Shown here: in pieces, positions 42,883-54,047 of the stretch
Position numbering within the stretch: position 1 is the first letter of the stretch
How the letters are laid out: each line of letters starts with the position of its first letter
Assembly (NCBI GenBank): GCA_958415665.1
Contig: CATYZK010000001.1
Location: 62,001-126,000 of the forward strand
Reading direction: 5' to 3'
Length of the DNA: 64,000 bases
Origin: an uncultured Collinsella sp.
Lineage (GTDB): Bacteria > Actinomycetota > Coriobacteriia > Coriobacteriales > Coriobacteriaceae
Made by a program: the position numbers and the translations under genes
The notes under the pieces: model-generated
What the model was told of the DNA's origin: nothing
The model's input: only the letters and a program-made list of their open reading frames with translations
Database searches by the model: none

Positions 42883-44739
42883 TTACGCCGCCTCGTCGAA
42901 CTGCGAGTTGTACAGGTCGGCGTAGAAGCCGCCTTGGGCGAGCAGCTCGTCGTGCGTGCCCTTCTCGACGATGTCGCCGTCGCGGATCACCAAGATTATG
43001 TCGGCGTTGCGGATCGTGGACAGGCGATGCGCGATGACAAAGCTCGTGCGGCCCTGCATCAGCGCATCCATGGCGCGCTGGATGAGCTCCTCGGTGCGGG
43101 TATCGACGTTGGAGGTCGCCTCGTCCAAAATCAGCGCCGGGCGGTCGGCCAAAATGGCACGGGCGATGGTCACGAGCTGGCGCTGACCCTGCGACAGGTT
43201 AGTGCCCTCCTCGTTGATCATAAAGTCGTAGCCGCCGGCGAGCGTATGGATAAAGTGGTCGCAGCGTGCGGCGCGCGCGGCGGCCTCGACCTCGGCGTCA
43301 GTCGCATCGGGACGTCCGTAGCGGATGTTCTCGCGGATGGTGCCATTAAACAGCCAGGTATCCTGCAGCACCATGGCAAACTCGCCGCGCAGTGCCGCGC
43401 GGTCCCAGTCGCGCACGTCGACGCCCTCGACGCGCAGCGAACCGCCGTCCACGTCGTAGAAGCGCTGCAGCAGCTTAATGAGCGTGGTCTTGCCGGCGCC
43501 GGTGGGGCCGACGATGGCGATGGTCTGACCGGGCTGTGCCTCGCAGCTAAAGTCGTGGATGATGGTCTTGTCGGGCGTGTAGCCAAACTTGACGTGGTCG
43601 AACTCAACGTGGCCGGGGCGCTTCTCGGGAATCTGGGCGTCGGCCTTCTGCTCCTCCTCGGGCGCGGCGAGGAACTCAAAGACGCGCTCGGTGGCGGCGG
43701 CCATCGACTGCATCGTGTTGCTCACGTTGCCCAGCTGCTGCACCGGCTGCGTAAAGTTGCGCACGTACTGGATAAAGCTCTGGATGTCGCCGGGCGTGGC
43801 ATTGCCGGTCAGCGCGAGCTGCGCGCCTACCACGACGACGCCCACGTAGCCCATGTTGCCCACCAAGCTCATAAGCGGCATCATCAGGCCCGATAGGAAC
43901 TGCGAGCGCCAGCCACTAATAAAGAGACGGTCGTTTTGACGGTCGAACTCCTCGATCGAGGCCTCGGCGCGGTCGAACACCTGAATGACGTTCTGACCGG
44001 CAAAGTCCTCCTCGATAATTCCGTTGACGGTGCCCAAAACCTGCTGCTGCTCGCGGAAGTACGGCTGCGAGAAGTGAATCATCACGGTCAGGATAATCGC
44101 GGCGGCCGGCAGCGTGAGCACGGTGACGCCGGTAAGCGGCAGGCTGATCGACAGCATCATGACGAGCACGCCGATAATCTGCGTCACCGACGTGATGAGC
44201 TGCGTCACGCTCTGGTTGAGCGACTGGCCCAGCGTATCGACATCGTTGGTGATGCGGCTGAGCACGTCGCCCTTGCTGTGTCCGTTAAAGTAGCTCATCG
44301 GTACGACGGCGATCTTGGCGGCGATCTCCTTGCGCATGCGATAGCAGATCTTTTGCGTGACGCCGGTCATGAGCCAGCCCTGGATCAGGCTACAGGCAGA
44401 GCTTGCCAGATACAGGCAGAGCAAAAAGCCGAGCGTCTTGGCGATCCAATCAAAGTCAACATCGCCGGTGCCGTTGACCTTGGCAACCAAGCCCTCGAAC
44501 AGCTTAGTCGTAACCTGGCCGAGCACCTTGGGCCCCACAATGTTAAAGATGACCGAGCACACGGCAAAGGCGACGGCGGCAAACACGGCAATCTTGTGCT
44601 GGCCGATATAGCCGAGCAGCTGCCTCATGGTGCCCTTAAAGTCCTTGGCCTTTTCGCCACGGCGCATGCCGCCCATGCGGCCCATGGGACCACGCTGACG
44701 GGTGGGCTTGGGAATCTGAGTCTTGGTCTCGTCTGCCAT
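42883..44739 (-). CDS. ABC exporter half-transporter, subunit 2
   Basis: 618-residue type IV ABC exporter half: six membrane segments (about residues 50-330) then an ATPase with Walker A GPTGAGKTT (about 404), signature LSQGQRQLVTIARA (about 513), Walker B ALILDEATSNVD. It has an extended basic N-terminus. Start overlaps the previous gene's stop (TAATG). Forms a heterodimer with the 787-residue partner; multidrug or peptide export is likely, under MarR control. Confidence 0.93.
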   Translation of the reverse strand: MADETKTQIPKPTRQRGPMGRMGGMRRGEKAKDFKGTMRQLLGYIGQHKIAVFAAVAFAVCSVIFNIVGPKVLGQVTTKLFEGLVAKVNGTGDVDFDWIAKTLGFLLCLYLASSACSLIQGWLMTGVTQKICYRMRKEIAAKIAVVPMSYFNGHSKGDVLSRITNDVDTLGQSLNQSVTQLITSVTQIIGVLVMMLSISLPLTGVTVLTLPAAAIILTVMIHFSQPYFREQQQVLGTVNGIIEEDFAGQNVIQVFDRAEASIEEFDRQNDRLFISGWRSQFLSGLMMPLMSLVGNMGYVGVVVVGAQLALTGNATPGDIQSFIQYVRNFTQPVQQLGNVSNTMQSMAAATERVFEFLAAPEEEQKADAQIPEKRPGHVEFDHVKFGYTPDKTIIHDFSCEAQPGQTIAIVGPTGAGKTTLIKLLQRFYDVDGGSLRVEGVDVRDWDRAALRGEFAMVLQDTWLFNGTIRENIRYGRPDATDAEVEAAARAARCDHFIHTLAGGYDFMINEEGTNLSQGQRQLVTIARAILADRPALILDEATSNVDTRTEELIQRAMDALMQGRTSFVIAHRLSTIRNADIILVIRDGDIVEKGTHDELLAQGGFYADLYNSQFDEAA

Positions 44740-47102
44740 TAGCGCTCGCCTCCTTCCATGACGGCTGCAATTTCTTCTTGGGTAAGCCCCAGCTCCTCGG
44801 CGGAAAGCTGCGACTGTGCAATCTCCAGGTACGCCGGGCAGCCGTGCAGCAGCTCCTCGTGCGTGCCGGTGCCCACTACGTGACCGTCGTCGAGCACGAT
44901 GATCTGGTCGGCGTGCATGATGGTCGCGATGCGTTGGGCCACGACCACGAGTGCGGCGTCGGTGACGTTTTTGGCGAGCTCCTCGCGCAGGCGCGCGTCG
45001 GTCTTGTAGTCGAGCGCGCTAAACGAATCATCGAAAACCACGACCTCGGGCTTCTTGGCCAAGGCGCGGGCGATGGCCAGGCGCTGACGCTGACCGCCCG
45101 AGACATTGGAGCCGCCCTGGCTGATGGGGGAGTCGTAACCGCCCTCACGTTCGGCGATAAAGTCCTCGGCCTGTGCGACGCGCGCTGCCTGGTGCATGTC
45201 ATCATCGCTCACCATGTCGCCGGCAAACTTGAGGTTGCTCTCAACGGTGCCCGAGAACAGGCGACCCTGCTGCGGGATGTAACCGATGCGGCGGCGCAGC
45301 TCGGAAAGGGTCATGTCGCGCACGTCGATGCCGTCGAGCGAAATACTGCCGCCCGTGACGTCGTACAGGCGCGGAATCAACTGCACAAGCGTGGACTTGC
45401 CCGAGCCCGTGGAGCCAATGATGCCGAGCATCTGACCGGCATGCGTGGTGAAGTTCACGCCGCTAATGACGTCGGCGCGGGCATCGGGATACTGGAAGCT
45501 CACGTCGCGGAAGGTGAGCTCACCGCGCGGAGCGCTGGCCGCGGGCAGTTTAGGCGAGACGGGGTCGTTGATGCTCGTGGGGCAAGTGATGACCTCTTCC
45601 ACGCGCTCGGCTGCGACCTCGGCACGGGGTAGGATGACCGACACCATGGTGAGGATCATAAACGCCATGACGATCTGCATGGTGTAGGAGATAAACGCCA
45701 TCATGTTGCCGACCTGCATCACGCCGTCGGACACGCCCTGCGCGCCAAACCAGACAATGAGCACGGTGACGCAGTTCATGACGAGCATCATGAGCGGCAT
45801 CATAAAGCTCATGGCGCGGTTGGTGTAGAGCTGCGTGGTCATCAGATCGAGCGATGCCGCGTCAAAACGCTCGAGCTCATGCTCCTCGCGGTTGAACGAA
45901 CGGATGGGCATAAGGCCATCGAGCAGCTCGCGGGCGGTAAGGTTTACACGGTCCACAAAGCTCTGCATCTTTTTGAACTTGGGCATGGTAAGACCCATGA
46001 GCACGCCGACAACGGCCGAGACCGCGATGATAGCGATGGCGATGGTCCACTCTAGGCCGGTGTGGTTGGCCAGGACGCGCATAACGGCGACGACGCCCAT
46101 TACAGGGGCCATAAGGCACATGCGGATAAACAGGGTCGCGGCCATCTGGATCTGCTGAATATCGTTGGTGCAGCGGGTGATGAGCGAGGCCTGACTAAAC
46201 TTGCCCACCTCGGCCGGGGAGAAGTGCATGACCTTGTTGAAGGTCTCGCGGCGCAGGTCGCGGGCGATGGAGCAGGCGGTGCGCGATGCCACAGCGCCGG
46301 TCAGGATGGTGGCGACGAGCGACACCAGGCACAGGCCGAACATCGTGGTCGCCATGTGGCTCAGGTAGGCATTCTGCACGTCGGCGGGGTCGATACCCTG
46401 CGCCTTGTACTCGTCCTGCACGTAGGTCACGGCACGCTGAGTCACGATGGAGCCCGACATAGAGCCCATCTTGTCAGCCATCTCGTTGGCGCCGTCGACA
46501 AGCTTGCTCTGGTCAATCAAGCCGCCCTCGACGCCCAGGCGCAGGCTCGCCATGGTGATCTTGCCGCCGTCGGCCTCAATCTGTGCCTGCATGTTCTGCG
46601 CCGCCTCGGCCTTCTGCTGCATCTCGGCGAGTTGCTCGGGCGTCATGGCGGCCATCTGCTCGGGGGTGGGCATGGACTGCTGGGTGCCGTCGCCGGTGTC
46701 GCTCGTGCCGGTCATGTCGCCCATGGAGTCGGCGTCGATGCCTTGGTTGAGGGACAGGACGACCGTCTCGGGCAGGCTCATGATGTCGGCGAGCTTGCTG
46801 CCGTTAGCGCGCTCGTCCTCGGCGCCCTGGTAGGTGCGGATGCCGTCCTTGTCTGCCTTGCCAAACGCGGCCTCCACCGTCTTGGCGTCATTGGCGCTCA
46901 TAAAGAGCTCAAGATCGTCGAGCGCGTCGGCGCGGATGGTGTCGGGCACGGGCGAAGCGATGCCTCCCTGCTGCACGCCTACGTCGACAATGTCGCTCAT
47001 ATAGGTGGGCAGCGCCAGGTCGGCGTTACAGCTGATCACGATGAGCACGATAGCCGCAAGCAGCGCCAGCACATGCTTCTTAAAGAGCTTGAGAATCCTC
47101 AC
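44739..47102 (-). CDS. ABC exporter half-transporter, subunit 1, with large extracytoplasmic insert
   Basis: 787-residue partner. TM1 (about residues 8-30) and the QQGGIASPVP segment are followed by about 200 extra residues before TM2 (about 245), including a Met/Gln/Ala/Glu-rich helix (about 150-185), probably extracytoplasmic. ATPase: Walker A GSTGSGKST (about 570), LSGGQRQ-type signature VSGGQRQRLAIARAL, Walker B VVVFDDSFSALD with Asp in place of the catalytic Glu, suggesting a degenerate ATP site as in heterodimeric exporters. GTG start overlaps the MarR stop (GTGA). Confidence 0.93.
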   Translation of the reverse strand: MRILKLFKKHVLALLAAIVLIVISCNADLALPTYMSDIVDVGVQQGGIASPVPDTIRADALDDLELFMSANDAKTVEAAFGKADKDGIRTYQGAEDERANGSKLADIMSLPETVVLSLNQGIDADSMGDMTGTSDTGDGTQQSMPTPEQMAAMTPEQLAEMQQKAEAAQNMQAQIEADGGKITMASLRLGVEGGLIDQSKLVDGANEMADKMGSMSGSIVTQRAVTYVQDEYKAQGIDPADVQNAYLSHMATTMFGLCLVSLVATILTGAVASRTACSIARDLRRETFNKVMHFSPAEVGKFSQASLITRCTNDIQQIQMAATLFIRMCLMAPVMGVVAVMRVLANHTGLEWTIAIAIIAVSAVVGVLMGLTMPKFKKMQSFVDRVNLTARELLDGLMPIRSFNREEHELERFDAASLDLMTTQLYTNRAMSFMMPLMMLVMNCVTVLIVWFGAQGVSDGVMQVGNMMAFISYTMQIVMAFMILTMVSVILPRAEVAAERVEEVITCPTSINDPVSPKLPAASAPRGELTFRDVSFQYPDARADVISGVNFTTHAGQMLGIIGSTGSGKSTLVQLIPRLYDVTGGSISLDGIDVRDMTLSELRRRIGYIPQQGRLFSGTVESNLKFAGDMVSDDDMHQAARVAQAEDFIAEREGGYDSPISQGGSNVSGGQRQRLAIARALAKKPEVVVFDDSFSALDYKTDARLREELAKNVTDAALVVVAQRIATIMHADQIIVLDDGHVVGTGTHEELLHGCPAYLEIAQSQLSAEELGLTQEEIAAVMEGGER

Positions 47103-47548
47103 TCGGCATCTCTCCTTTCTTGGTTGTGGTCAATAATTTGGTTGGTGCGACGAAGGAGACGCACCAACTCGTTGGTATCTTCTTCGCCGAGCTGCTCGAG
47201 GAATGCCGCAGCGCGGTCCTCAAACTCCCGACGCTTGATTTCAAGATCCTGACGACCCTTTTCGGTCACGGTCACATGTACGCGACGGCGGTCGGTCTTT
47301 GAGTGCTCGCGTTCGACCCAACCCTTGGCCTCGAGGGCGCGCAGGATATTGGCGATGCGAGCGCTCGAGACCCATGCCTTGTCGGCAAGTTCGCTCGGCG
47401 TGAGCGAGCCGCCGGCGAGCAAAAGCGCGCGCATAACGGCCATCTCGCCGCTCAAAGCCTGGTCCGTAAAGCGCGAAACGCGCTGGTGCAGGCTGCCAAA
47501 CTCGAGAAAGAGCTGGCGTCCAAGCTCGTGGAAACCGGTACCTTCCAC
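47099..47548 (-). CDS. MarR-family transcriptional regulator
   Basis: 149-residue winged-helix repressor (helix-turn-helix about residues 45-100: LTPSELADKAWVSSARIANILRALEAKGWVERE). First gene of the minus-strand exporter operon, overlapping the next gene by 4 bases, so it probably autoregulates the exporter in response to a ligand. GTG start. The divergent gap 47549-47835 holds its promoter and that of the SDR gene. Confidence 0.9.
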   Translation of the reverse strand: MEGTGFHELGRQLFLEFGSLHQRVSRFTDQALSGEMAVMRALLLAGGSLTPSELADKAWVSSARIANILRALEAKGWVEREHSKTDRRRVHVTVTEKGRQDLEIKRREFEDRAAAFLEQLGEEDTNELVRLLRRTNQIIDHNQERRDAE

Positions 47549-47835
47549 TGAAAACCCCTAACACTAGAAACTATTTTCGGTGAAAGATGATACCCCTACA
47601 CGTGCGCCATAATCGATAGGTTTCTAGGCATGTCCCAAAAAACTACCGGAGGCTGTGCGATATAAAGGTCGTATAAACAATTCAAATTTTTCAATTACTG
47701 AAACGTTCCAAAGAACTATCATGCACGCGGTTAGGCGAGGGGTTGTCACCACCATGACGACTGGGACTCATTTTTCGCCACGTGCGATGCTCCAACTTCC
47801 CGCAAGGAGACACCTGAATCAAGGGGGTTGGAGTC

Positions 47836-48585
47836 ATGGCATTTGACTTCACGGGTAAAACCGCGATCGTTACCGGCGGCACTCAGGGCATTGGCCTCGA
47901 GATCGCCAAGGGCATCGTGGAGGGCGGTGGACACGTCGCGCTCATCGCAAGGAACGCCGTTAAGGGCGAGGCCGCAGTGGCCGAACTCGGCGAGGGCAAC
48001 AAGTTCTATCAGCTCGATGTCGCCGATGCACCCAAGGCGCGCGAGACCGTCGAGCAGATTTTCGCCGATCTGCCTCAGACCAACATTCTGATCAACTGCG
48101 CCGGCGTCATCAGCACCAAGAAGTTCGACGAGATCGACGACACCGAGTGGCGCCGCACCATCGACATCAACCTCAACGGCACCTTTACCATGATGAATGC
48201 CGTGTACCCGCACTTTAAGGCGGCCCACGCCGGCACCATCGTCAACGTGAGCTCTGTGGCTGGCAAGATTGGCGGCGGCCTGCTTGGTACCGCAGCGTAC
48301 GCCAGCTCCAAGGCCGGCGTTAACGGCCTGACCAAGGCGGTCGCCAAGGAGGGCGGCAAGTTCGGCATCCGCTGCAACGCCGTTTGCCCATCGCTCACCC
48401 TTACCGACATGACCTCGATTCTCTCGGACGAGAACTCTCAGCGCATCATCAACGGTATTCCTCTGGGCCGCGCTGCCCAGGCAAGCGAGCCGGCGCAGAT
48501 GGTGCTGTTCTTCGCTTCCGACCTCGCCAGCTTTGTGAACGGCGAGATTGGCGACTGCGATGGCGGCATCGTTCTGGACGGGTAA
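47836..48585 (+). CDS. SDR-family oxidoreductase (KduD/gluconate dehydrogenase-like)
   Basis: 249-residue classical short-chain dehydrogenase: NAD(P) motif TGGTQGIG (about residues 12-19), NCAG (about 87-90), catalytic Ser in VNVSSVAGK (about 140) and YASSKAG (Tyr about 155). Next to a 2-keto-3-deoxygluconate permease, so KduD or related uronate dehydrogenase activity is likely (inference); 3-oxoacyl-ACP reductase is the family alternative. RBS GGGGGTTGGAG. Confidence 0.88.
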   Translation: MAFDFTGKTAIVTGGTQGIGLEIAKGIVEGGGHVALIARNAVKGEAAVAELGEGNKFYQLDVADAPKARETVEQIFADLPQTNILINCAGVISTKKFDEIDDTEWRRTIDINLNGTFTMMNAVYPHFKAAHAGTIVNVSSVAGKIGGGLLGTAAYASSKAGVNGLTKAVAKEGGKFGIRCNAVCPSLTLTDMTSILSDENSQRIINGIPLGRAAQASEPAQMVLFFASDLASFVNGEIGDCDGGIVLDG

Positions 48586-48693
48586 TACCCCGCGGTAATA
48601 GTTCGGCGGCGGCCCCTGCGACTCGGGACCGTCGCCTTCTTTCTGATGTAGCCGCGTGCGGCAACAACCTGCACGCATCAAAAGGAGATATAT

Positions 48694-49707
48694 ATGAGTG
48701 AATCAACCGCGGTGGAGGCGCCGGCGGCCAAGGAACCGTTCTTTAAAATGTCCTCCATCCCGGGTGCCAATATTCTGGTGCCGCTTTTGTTGGGCTGCCT
48801 GTTCAACACGCTGTTCCCCGACCTGTTCAAGACGCTTGGTAGCTTTACGCTCGGCATGACGCAGCAGGGTGCAAGCCCGCTCGTGGGTGCCTTCCTGCTC
48901 ATCGTTGGCACGACGATTTCGTTTAAGAGCGCTCCCGTCGCTGCTGCCCGCGGTGCCATCATCATCGCCATTAAGCAGATCGTGGTCATCGCCGTGTCGC
49001 TGCTCATTCTCTATGTGTTCAACGACAACCTGTTTGGCATCTCAGCCATGGTGATGCTGGCTGCCTGCACCGGCGCCAACAACGCCATGTACGCTGGCCT
49101 GATGGGCACCATGGGCAATGAGGCCGAACGTGGTGCCGTCGCAATCACCACGCTGGTTGTCGGCCCTCCGGTCACGATGATCGTGCTCGGCGCTGCCGGT
49201 CAGGCTCCGATCGGCTGGTCGCTCGTGGGCGCCATCCTGCCGATCGTCGTCGGCATTATCCTGGGTAACCTCTTCCCGAGCTTTAAGAAGATGATGGCAC
49301 CGGCACTTTCCGCCATCATCGTGCTCGTCTTCTTTGCCATGGGCTCGACCATGACCTTTGGCCAGCTTATCAACGGTGGTCTTCCCGGCATCCTGCTCGG
49401 CGTGATCTGCTCGGTGGTCTTTGCAATTCCCGTCATCGCGGTCGATAAGCTCACGGGCGGTACAGGTGTCGCAGGTGCGGCCATTTCGAGCTGCGCCGGA
49501 GCCAATGTGGCCACGCCTGCTGCCATGGCAAGCGTCAACGAGGCCATGTACGGCGGCGCGGTGCTCGCGACGGCTACGGCACAGGTCGCAGCATGTGCTA
49601 TCGTGACGGCCATTTTGACCCCGCTGGTCACCAGCTGGTGCTACAAGCATTTTGAGGGCCAGGGCCACAGCAAGGCAACGACCGACAAGGCCGCCGCAGC
49701 CGCCTAA
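48694..49707 (+). CDS. 2-keto-3-deoxygluconate permease (KdgT family)
   Basis: 337-residue transporter with about 10 hydrophobic segments. Family features: SIPGANILVPLLLGCLFNT near the start, CTGANNAMYAGLMG (about 123-136), and SSCAGANVATPAAMA near residue 266. Imports KDG released from pectin or alginate. RBS AAAGGAG before ATG. Probably co-transcribed with the SDR; no KDG kinase or aldolase is in the window. Confidence 0.9.
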   Translation: MSESTAVEAPAAKEPFFKMSSIPGANILVPLLLGCLFNTLFPDLFKTLGSFTLGMTQQGASPLVGAFLLIVGTTISFKSAPVAAARGAIIIAIKQIVVIAVSLLILYVFNDNLFGISAMVMLAACTGANNAMYAGLMGTMGNEAERGAVAITTLVVGPPVTMIVLGAAGQAPIGWSLVGAILPIVVGIILGNLFPSFKKMMAPALSAIIVLVFFAMGSTMTFGQLINGGLPGILLGVICSVVFAIPVIAVDKLTGGTGVAGAAISSCAGANVATPAAMASVNEAMYGGAVLATATAQVAACAIVTAILTPLVTSWCYKHFEGQGHSKATTDKAAAAA

Positions 49708-49747
49708 TGCCAAGCGGCAATCAAAGCTAAATAACTAGCCATGTCAC

Positions 49748-49781
49748 AGGGCGGCCCCGGGGGAAATCCCGTGGCCGCCCT
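49748..49781 (+). terminator. Terminator of the kdgT operon
   Basis: AGGGCGGCC...GGCCGCCCT hairpin with CCGGG/CCCG extension; T-run weak. Confidence 0.75.
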
Positions 49782-49879
49782 GCAGTTTCTGTGGGGTCTC
49801 TGGGGCACTTTACCCTGCTAAAACTAGCATAACAGCTAGAGTGAACGTCGTACAAAGGCAAGGAATAATACCAAACAAA

Positions 49880-49891
49880 TCGGTGAACGGT
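49880..49891. promoter_or_regulatory. TCGGTGAACGGT site before pflB
   Basis: Copy of the recurring dyad in the 470-base gap upstream of pflB, about 290 bases before its start; an AT-rich promoter-like region (about 49920-49970) follows. Confidence 0.45.
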
Positions 49892-50177
49892 AGTTGTTCG
49901 CGCTCGCATTTCCTGCGGATTTGCTAAAAACACCCTAATGGTATAAAAAAAGAAACATATAACAGCCCTGATGAGGGGGGTGGCTATGTTATCCTTCTCA
50001 AACGGGTGAAATCTTGGGTTTTGGGTTGCAGTTCCAAGGTGGACAAACGTTTTTCTCTGTACCAACGTGTGGTGAAGAACGGAAGAAGCCGGTAGTGCAA
50101 GCCGATAATTCAAGAATTCAATAAGCAGCGGTGTGAGAGAGCGCCGCATTACACGTAACTAGGAGCGTGGTTACACA

Positions 50178-52229
<2,052 letters not shown>

Positions 52230-52231
52230 CT

Positions 52232-52291
52232 ATTGTTAGTGCTATACTAACAATAACGATTACTGATTAGCGCGCCGGTTTCGGCCGGCGC
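52232..52291 (+). other. Two hairpins between pflB and the glycyl-radical gene
   Basis: ATTGTTAGT/ACTAACAAT (52232-52254) and GCGCCGG/CCGGCGC (52272-52291), immediately before the next RBS. They could tune the ratio of the two PFL pieces by processing or partial termination. Confidence 0.55.
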
Positions 52292-52314
52292 CTATCAATC
52301 GAAGGAGACACATT

Positions 52315-52566
52315 ATGAAGGTTTCTGAAGTTTCCGAGACTCAGGCCGATAACCTGGTCCACATGCTCGACGCTTACGCCGAGAAGGGTGGCCACCACCT
52401 GAACATCAACGTCTTCAACCGTGAGACGCTGCTCGACGCTCAGGCTCACCCCGAGAAGTACCCGCAGCTGACCATTCGCGTTTCCGGCTACGCCGTGAAC
52501 TTCCACACGCTCACCAAGGAGCAGCAGGACGAGGTCATTTCGCGTACCTTCCACAACAAGTTCTAA
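52315..52566 (+). CDS. grcA: Glycyl-radical domain of pyruvate formate-lyase, separate gene (GrcA-like)
   Basis: 83 residues matching the last ~80 residues of PFL: INVFNRETLLDAQAHPEKYP, then TIRVSGYAVNF with the radical Gly58 and LTKEQQDEVISRTF. It lacks the ~40-residue N-terminal extension of E. coli GrcA (127 residues). With the tailless pflB just upstream (683 + 83 = 766, equal to a normal PFL), it looks like the second half of a naturally split enzyme rather than a spare part. Strong RBS GAAGGAGA. Confidence 0.93.
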   Translation: MKVSEVSETQADNLVHMLDAYAEKGGHHLNINVFNRETLLDAQAHPEKYPQLTIRVSGYAVNFHTLTKEQQDEVISRTFHNKF

Positions 52567-52589
52567 AGGGTTCAACTCCTGCAGGATTG

Positions 52590-52727
52590 CTGGGGCCGGA
52601 TTTGGGTTATTTTCCAAAACGTCCTCGGACATGCGAGAAGCCCCCGCTGCGCACTACGTGCGGCGGGGGCTTCTCGCGTCCTGCGGGATGTTTTGGAAAG
52701 TAACCCAAAGCGGCCCGGCGGGGTCCT
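52590..52727. repeat. Nested long hairpin element, copy B
   Basis: Outer arms TTTGGGTTATTTTCCAAAAC and its near complement (52690-52709), inner GAGAAGCCCCCGC stem, with ACGTCCTCG..CATG left and CTGCGGGATG right as in copy A. Ends the pfl transcript region. Confidence 0.85.
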
Positions 52728-52788
52728 GTGTAGTCACCCTTTAGGCGGAACTCTCCTAATGGGTTGAGCGTTCTGGATACTTGCTTGC

Positions 52789-52821
52789 TACCGTTTATCG
52801 CGTATAGCTACCGTTTGCGGA
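52789..52821. promoter_or_regulatory. Two ACCGTTT variants in the gap before DegV
   Basis: TACCGTTTATCGCG and TACCGTTTGCGGA, 21 bases apart, in a 433-base gap with no gene. Confidence 0.35.
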
Positions 52822-52999
52822 ATAAGTAACACTCCTTAATAAACCGTGTAGAATCTCAGATAAGCACGGAGTTTTCCAGGGAGACGCTGTCCTTTGTTGT
52901 GTGCAAGGGGCGGCGTCTCTTTGGCGCTTGGAGGCCGTTCTGCAGCAGGACGGCGGACGTGCGTCACATATTCAAAAGCCAACGTCGAGATGGGTTGTG

Positions 53000-53860
53000 A
53001 TGATAATGGGCAAGTACGTAATCGTGGTTGAGTCTGGTTCGGATGTGACGCCGGAGCTCTGCGAGCGCTATGGCATCGTGCGCGTGCCCATGCATGTCAC
53101 GATTGGCGACGAGACCGTCGAAGACGGATCGATCGACCCGCTTGAGATTTACTCGCGCTGCAACGAGTTTGGTGTGATGCCCAAGACGAGCGGTTGCTCG
53201 CCGGCGGATTTTGCGCATGTGTACGACCACATCCACGCCGAGCGGCCCGATGCGACCATTTTGCATCTTGCGTATTCCGAGGTTACGACCTGCTCGCATC
53301 AATCGTCGAAGATTGCGGCAAAGGGCCGCGATTACGTCTTCTCCATGGATACGCGCTTTGTGTCGGTGGGCCAGTCGCTGGTCGCCGTCGAGACCGCCAA
53401 GTATATCGAGGCCCATCCGGACGCAACCGTCGACGAGATTTTCGCCTTCACGAACTCCGTTATGGACCGCGTGCTGCTGGGCTTCGTTCCCACCGATCTT
53501 GCCTTCCTTAAGGCCGGCGGCCGTCTGTCCAACGTGGCATTCCTCGGTGCCCATCTGCTCAAGATCAAGCCTTGCATTGAGGTAACGGGCGGCAAGTTCG
53601 TGGCAACCAAGAAGCTCCGCGGCTCTATGCTCAAATGCGCCCGTGCCTTTATTGACCACATGGTTGCGAAGGGCGATATTGATTACTCGCACATTGGCCT
53701 GGCATATTCGGTGGGCCTTTCCGAGGAGCTGCGCGACGATATGGAAGTCTATGCGCACGACCTGGGCTTTAAGGACGTTACCTGGACTCAGGTCGGCGGC
53801 GTCATCTCGAGCCACTGCGGCCCGACCGCCTTTGGCGCGGTGCTTACGCTTAAGGCGTAA
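53000..53860 (+). CDS. DegV-family fatty-acid-binding protein
   Basis: 286-residue DegV protein (EDD fold), binding fatty acids such as palmitate; typical start VIVVESGSDVTPELCERYGI and SGCSPADFAHVY (Thr/Ser lipid-head contacts about residue 60). In FakB-type systems it presents fatty acids to FakA kinase; no FakA here. Start taken at ATG 53000 (alternatives 53006, and 52901 too early). Lies between the PFL genes and pflA without an obvious link. Confidence 0.9.
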   Translation: MIMGKYVIVVESGSDVTPELCERYGIVRVPMHVTIGDETVEDGSIDPLEIYSRCNEFGVMPKTSGCSPADFAHVYDHIHAERPDATILHLAYSEVTTCSHQSSKIAAKGRDYVFSMDTRFVSVGQSLVAVETAKYIEAHPDATVDEIFAFTNSVMDRVLLGFVPTDLAFLKAGGRLSNVAFLGAHLLKIKPCIEVTGGKFVATKKLRGSMLKCARAFIDHMVAKGDIDYSHIGLAYSVGLSEELRDDMEVYAHDLGFKDVTWTQVGGVISSHCGPTAFGAVLTLKA

Positions 53861-53890
53861 GGCCTGGCGACTATCGATTTCTATTGCCAC

Positions 53891-53929
53891 GGCGGCGGGC
53901 GGGTTGCAACAACCTTCCCGCCGCTTTTG
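53891..53929 (+). terminator. Terminator after DegV gene
   Basis: GGCGGCGGGCGGGTTG / CAACCTTCCCGCCGC, then TTTTG. Confidence 0.85.
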
Positions 53930-54047
53930 CGTGGAGTCAAATAGGACGATCTAATTGACCGCTAAACCGTTTCGCCATCAGGCGTATGGGCTAGAATGGC
54001 TCTGGCATTTTAATTGACAAAAACCAAAGAGAGGCAAGGTTGCGGGA

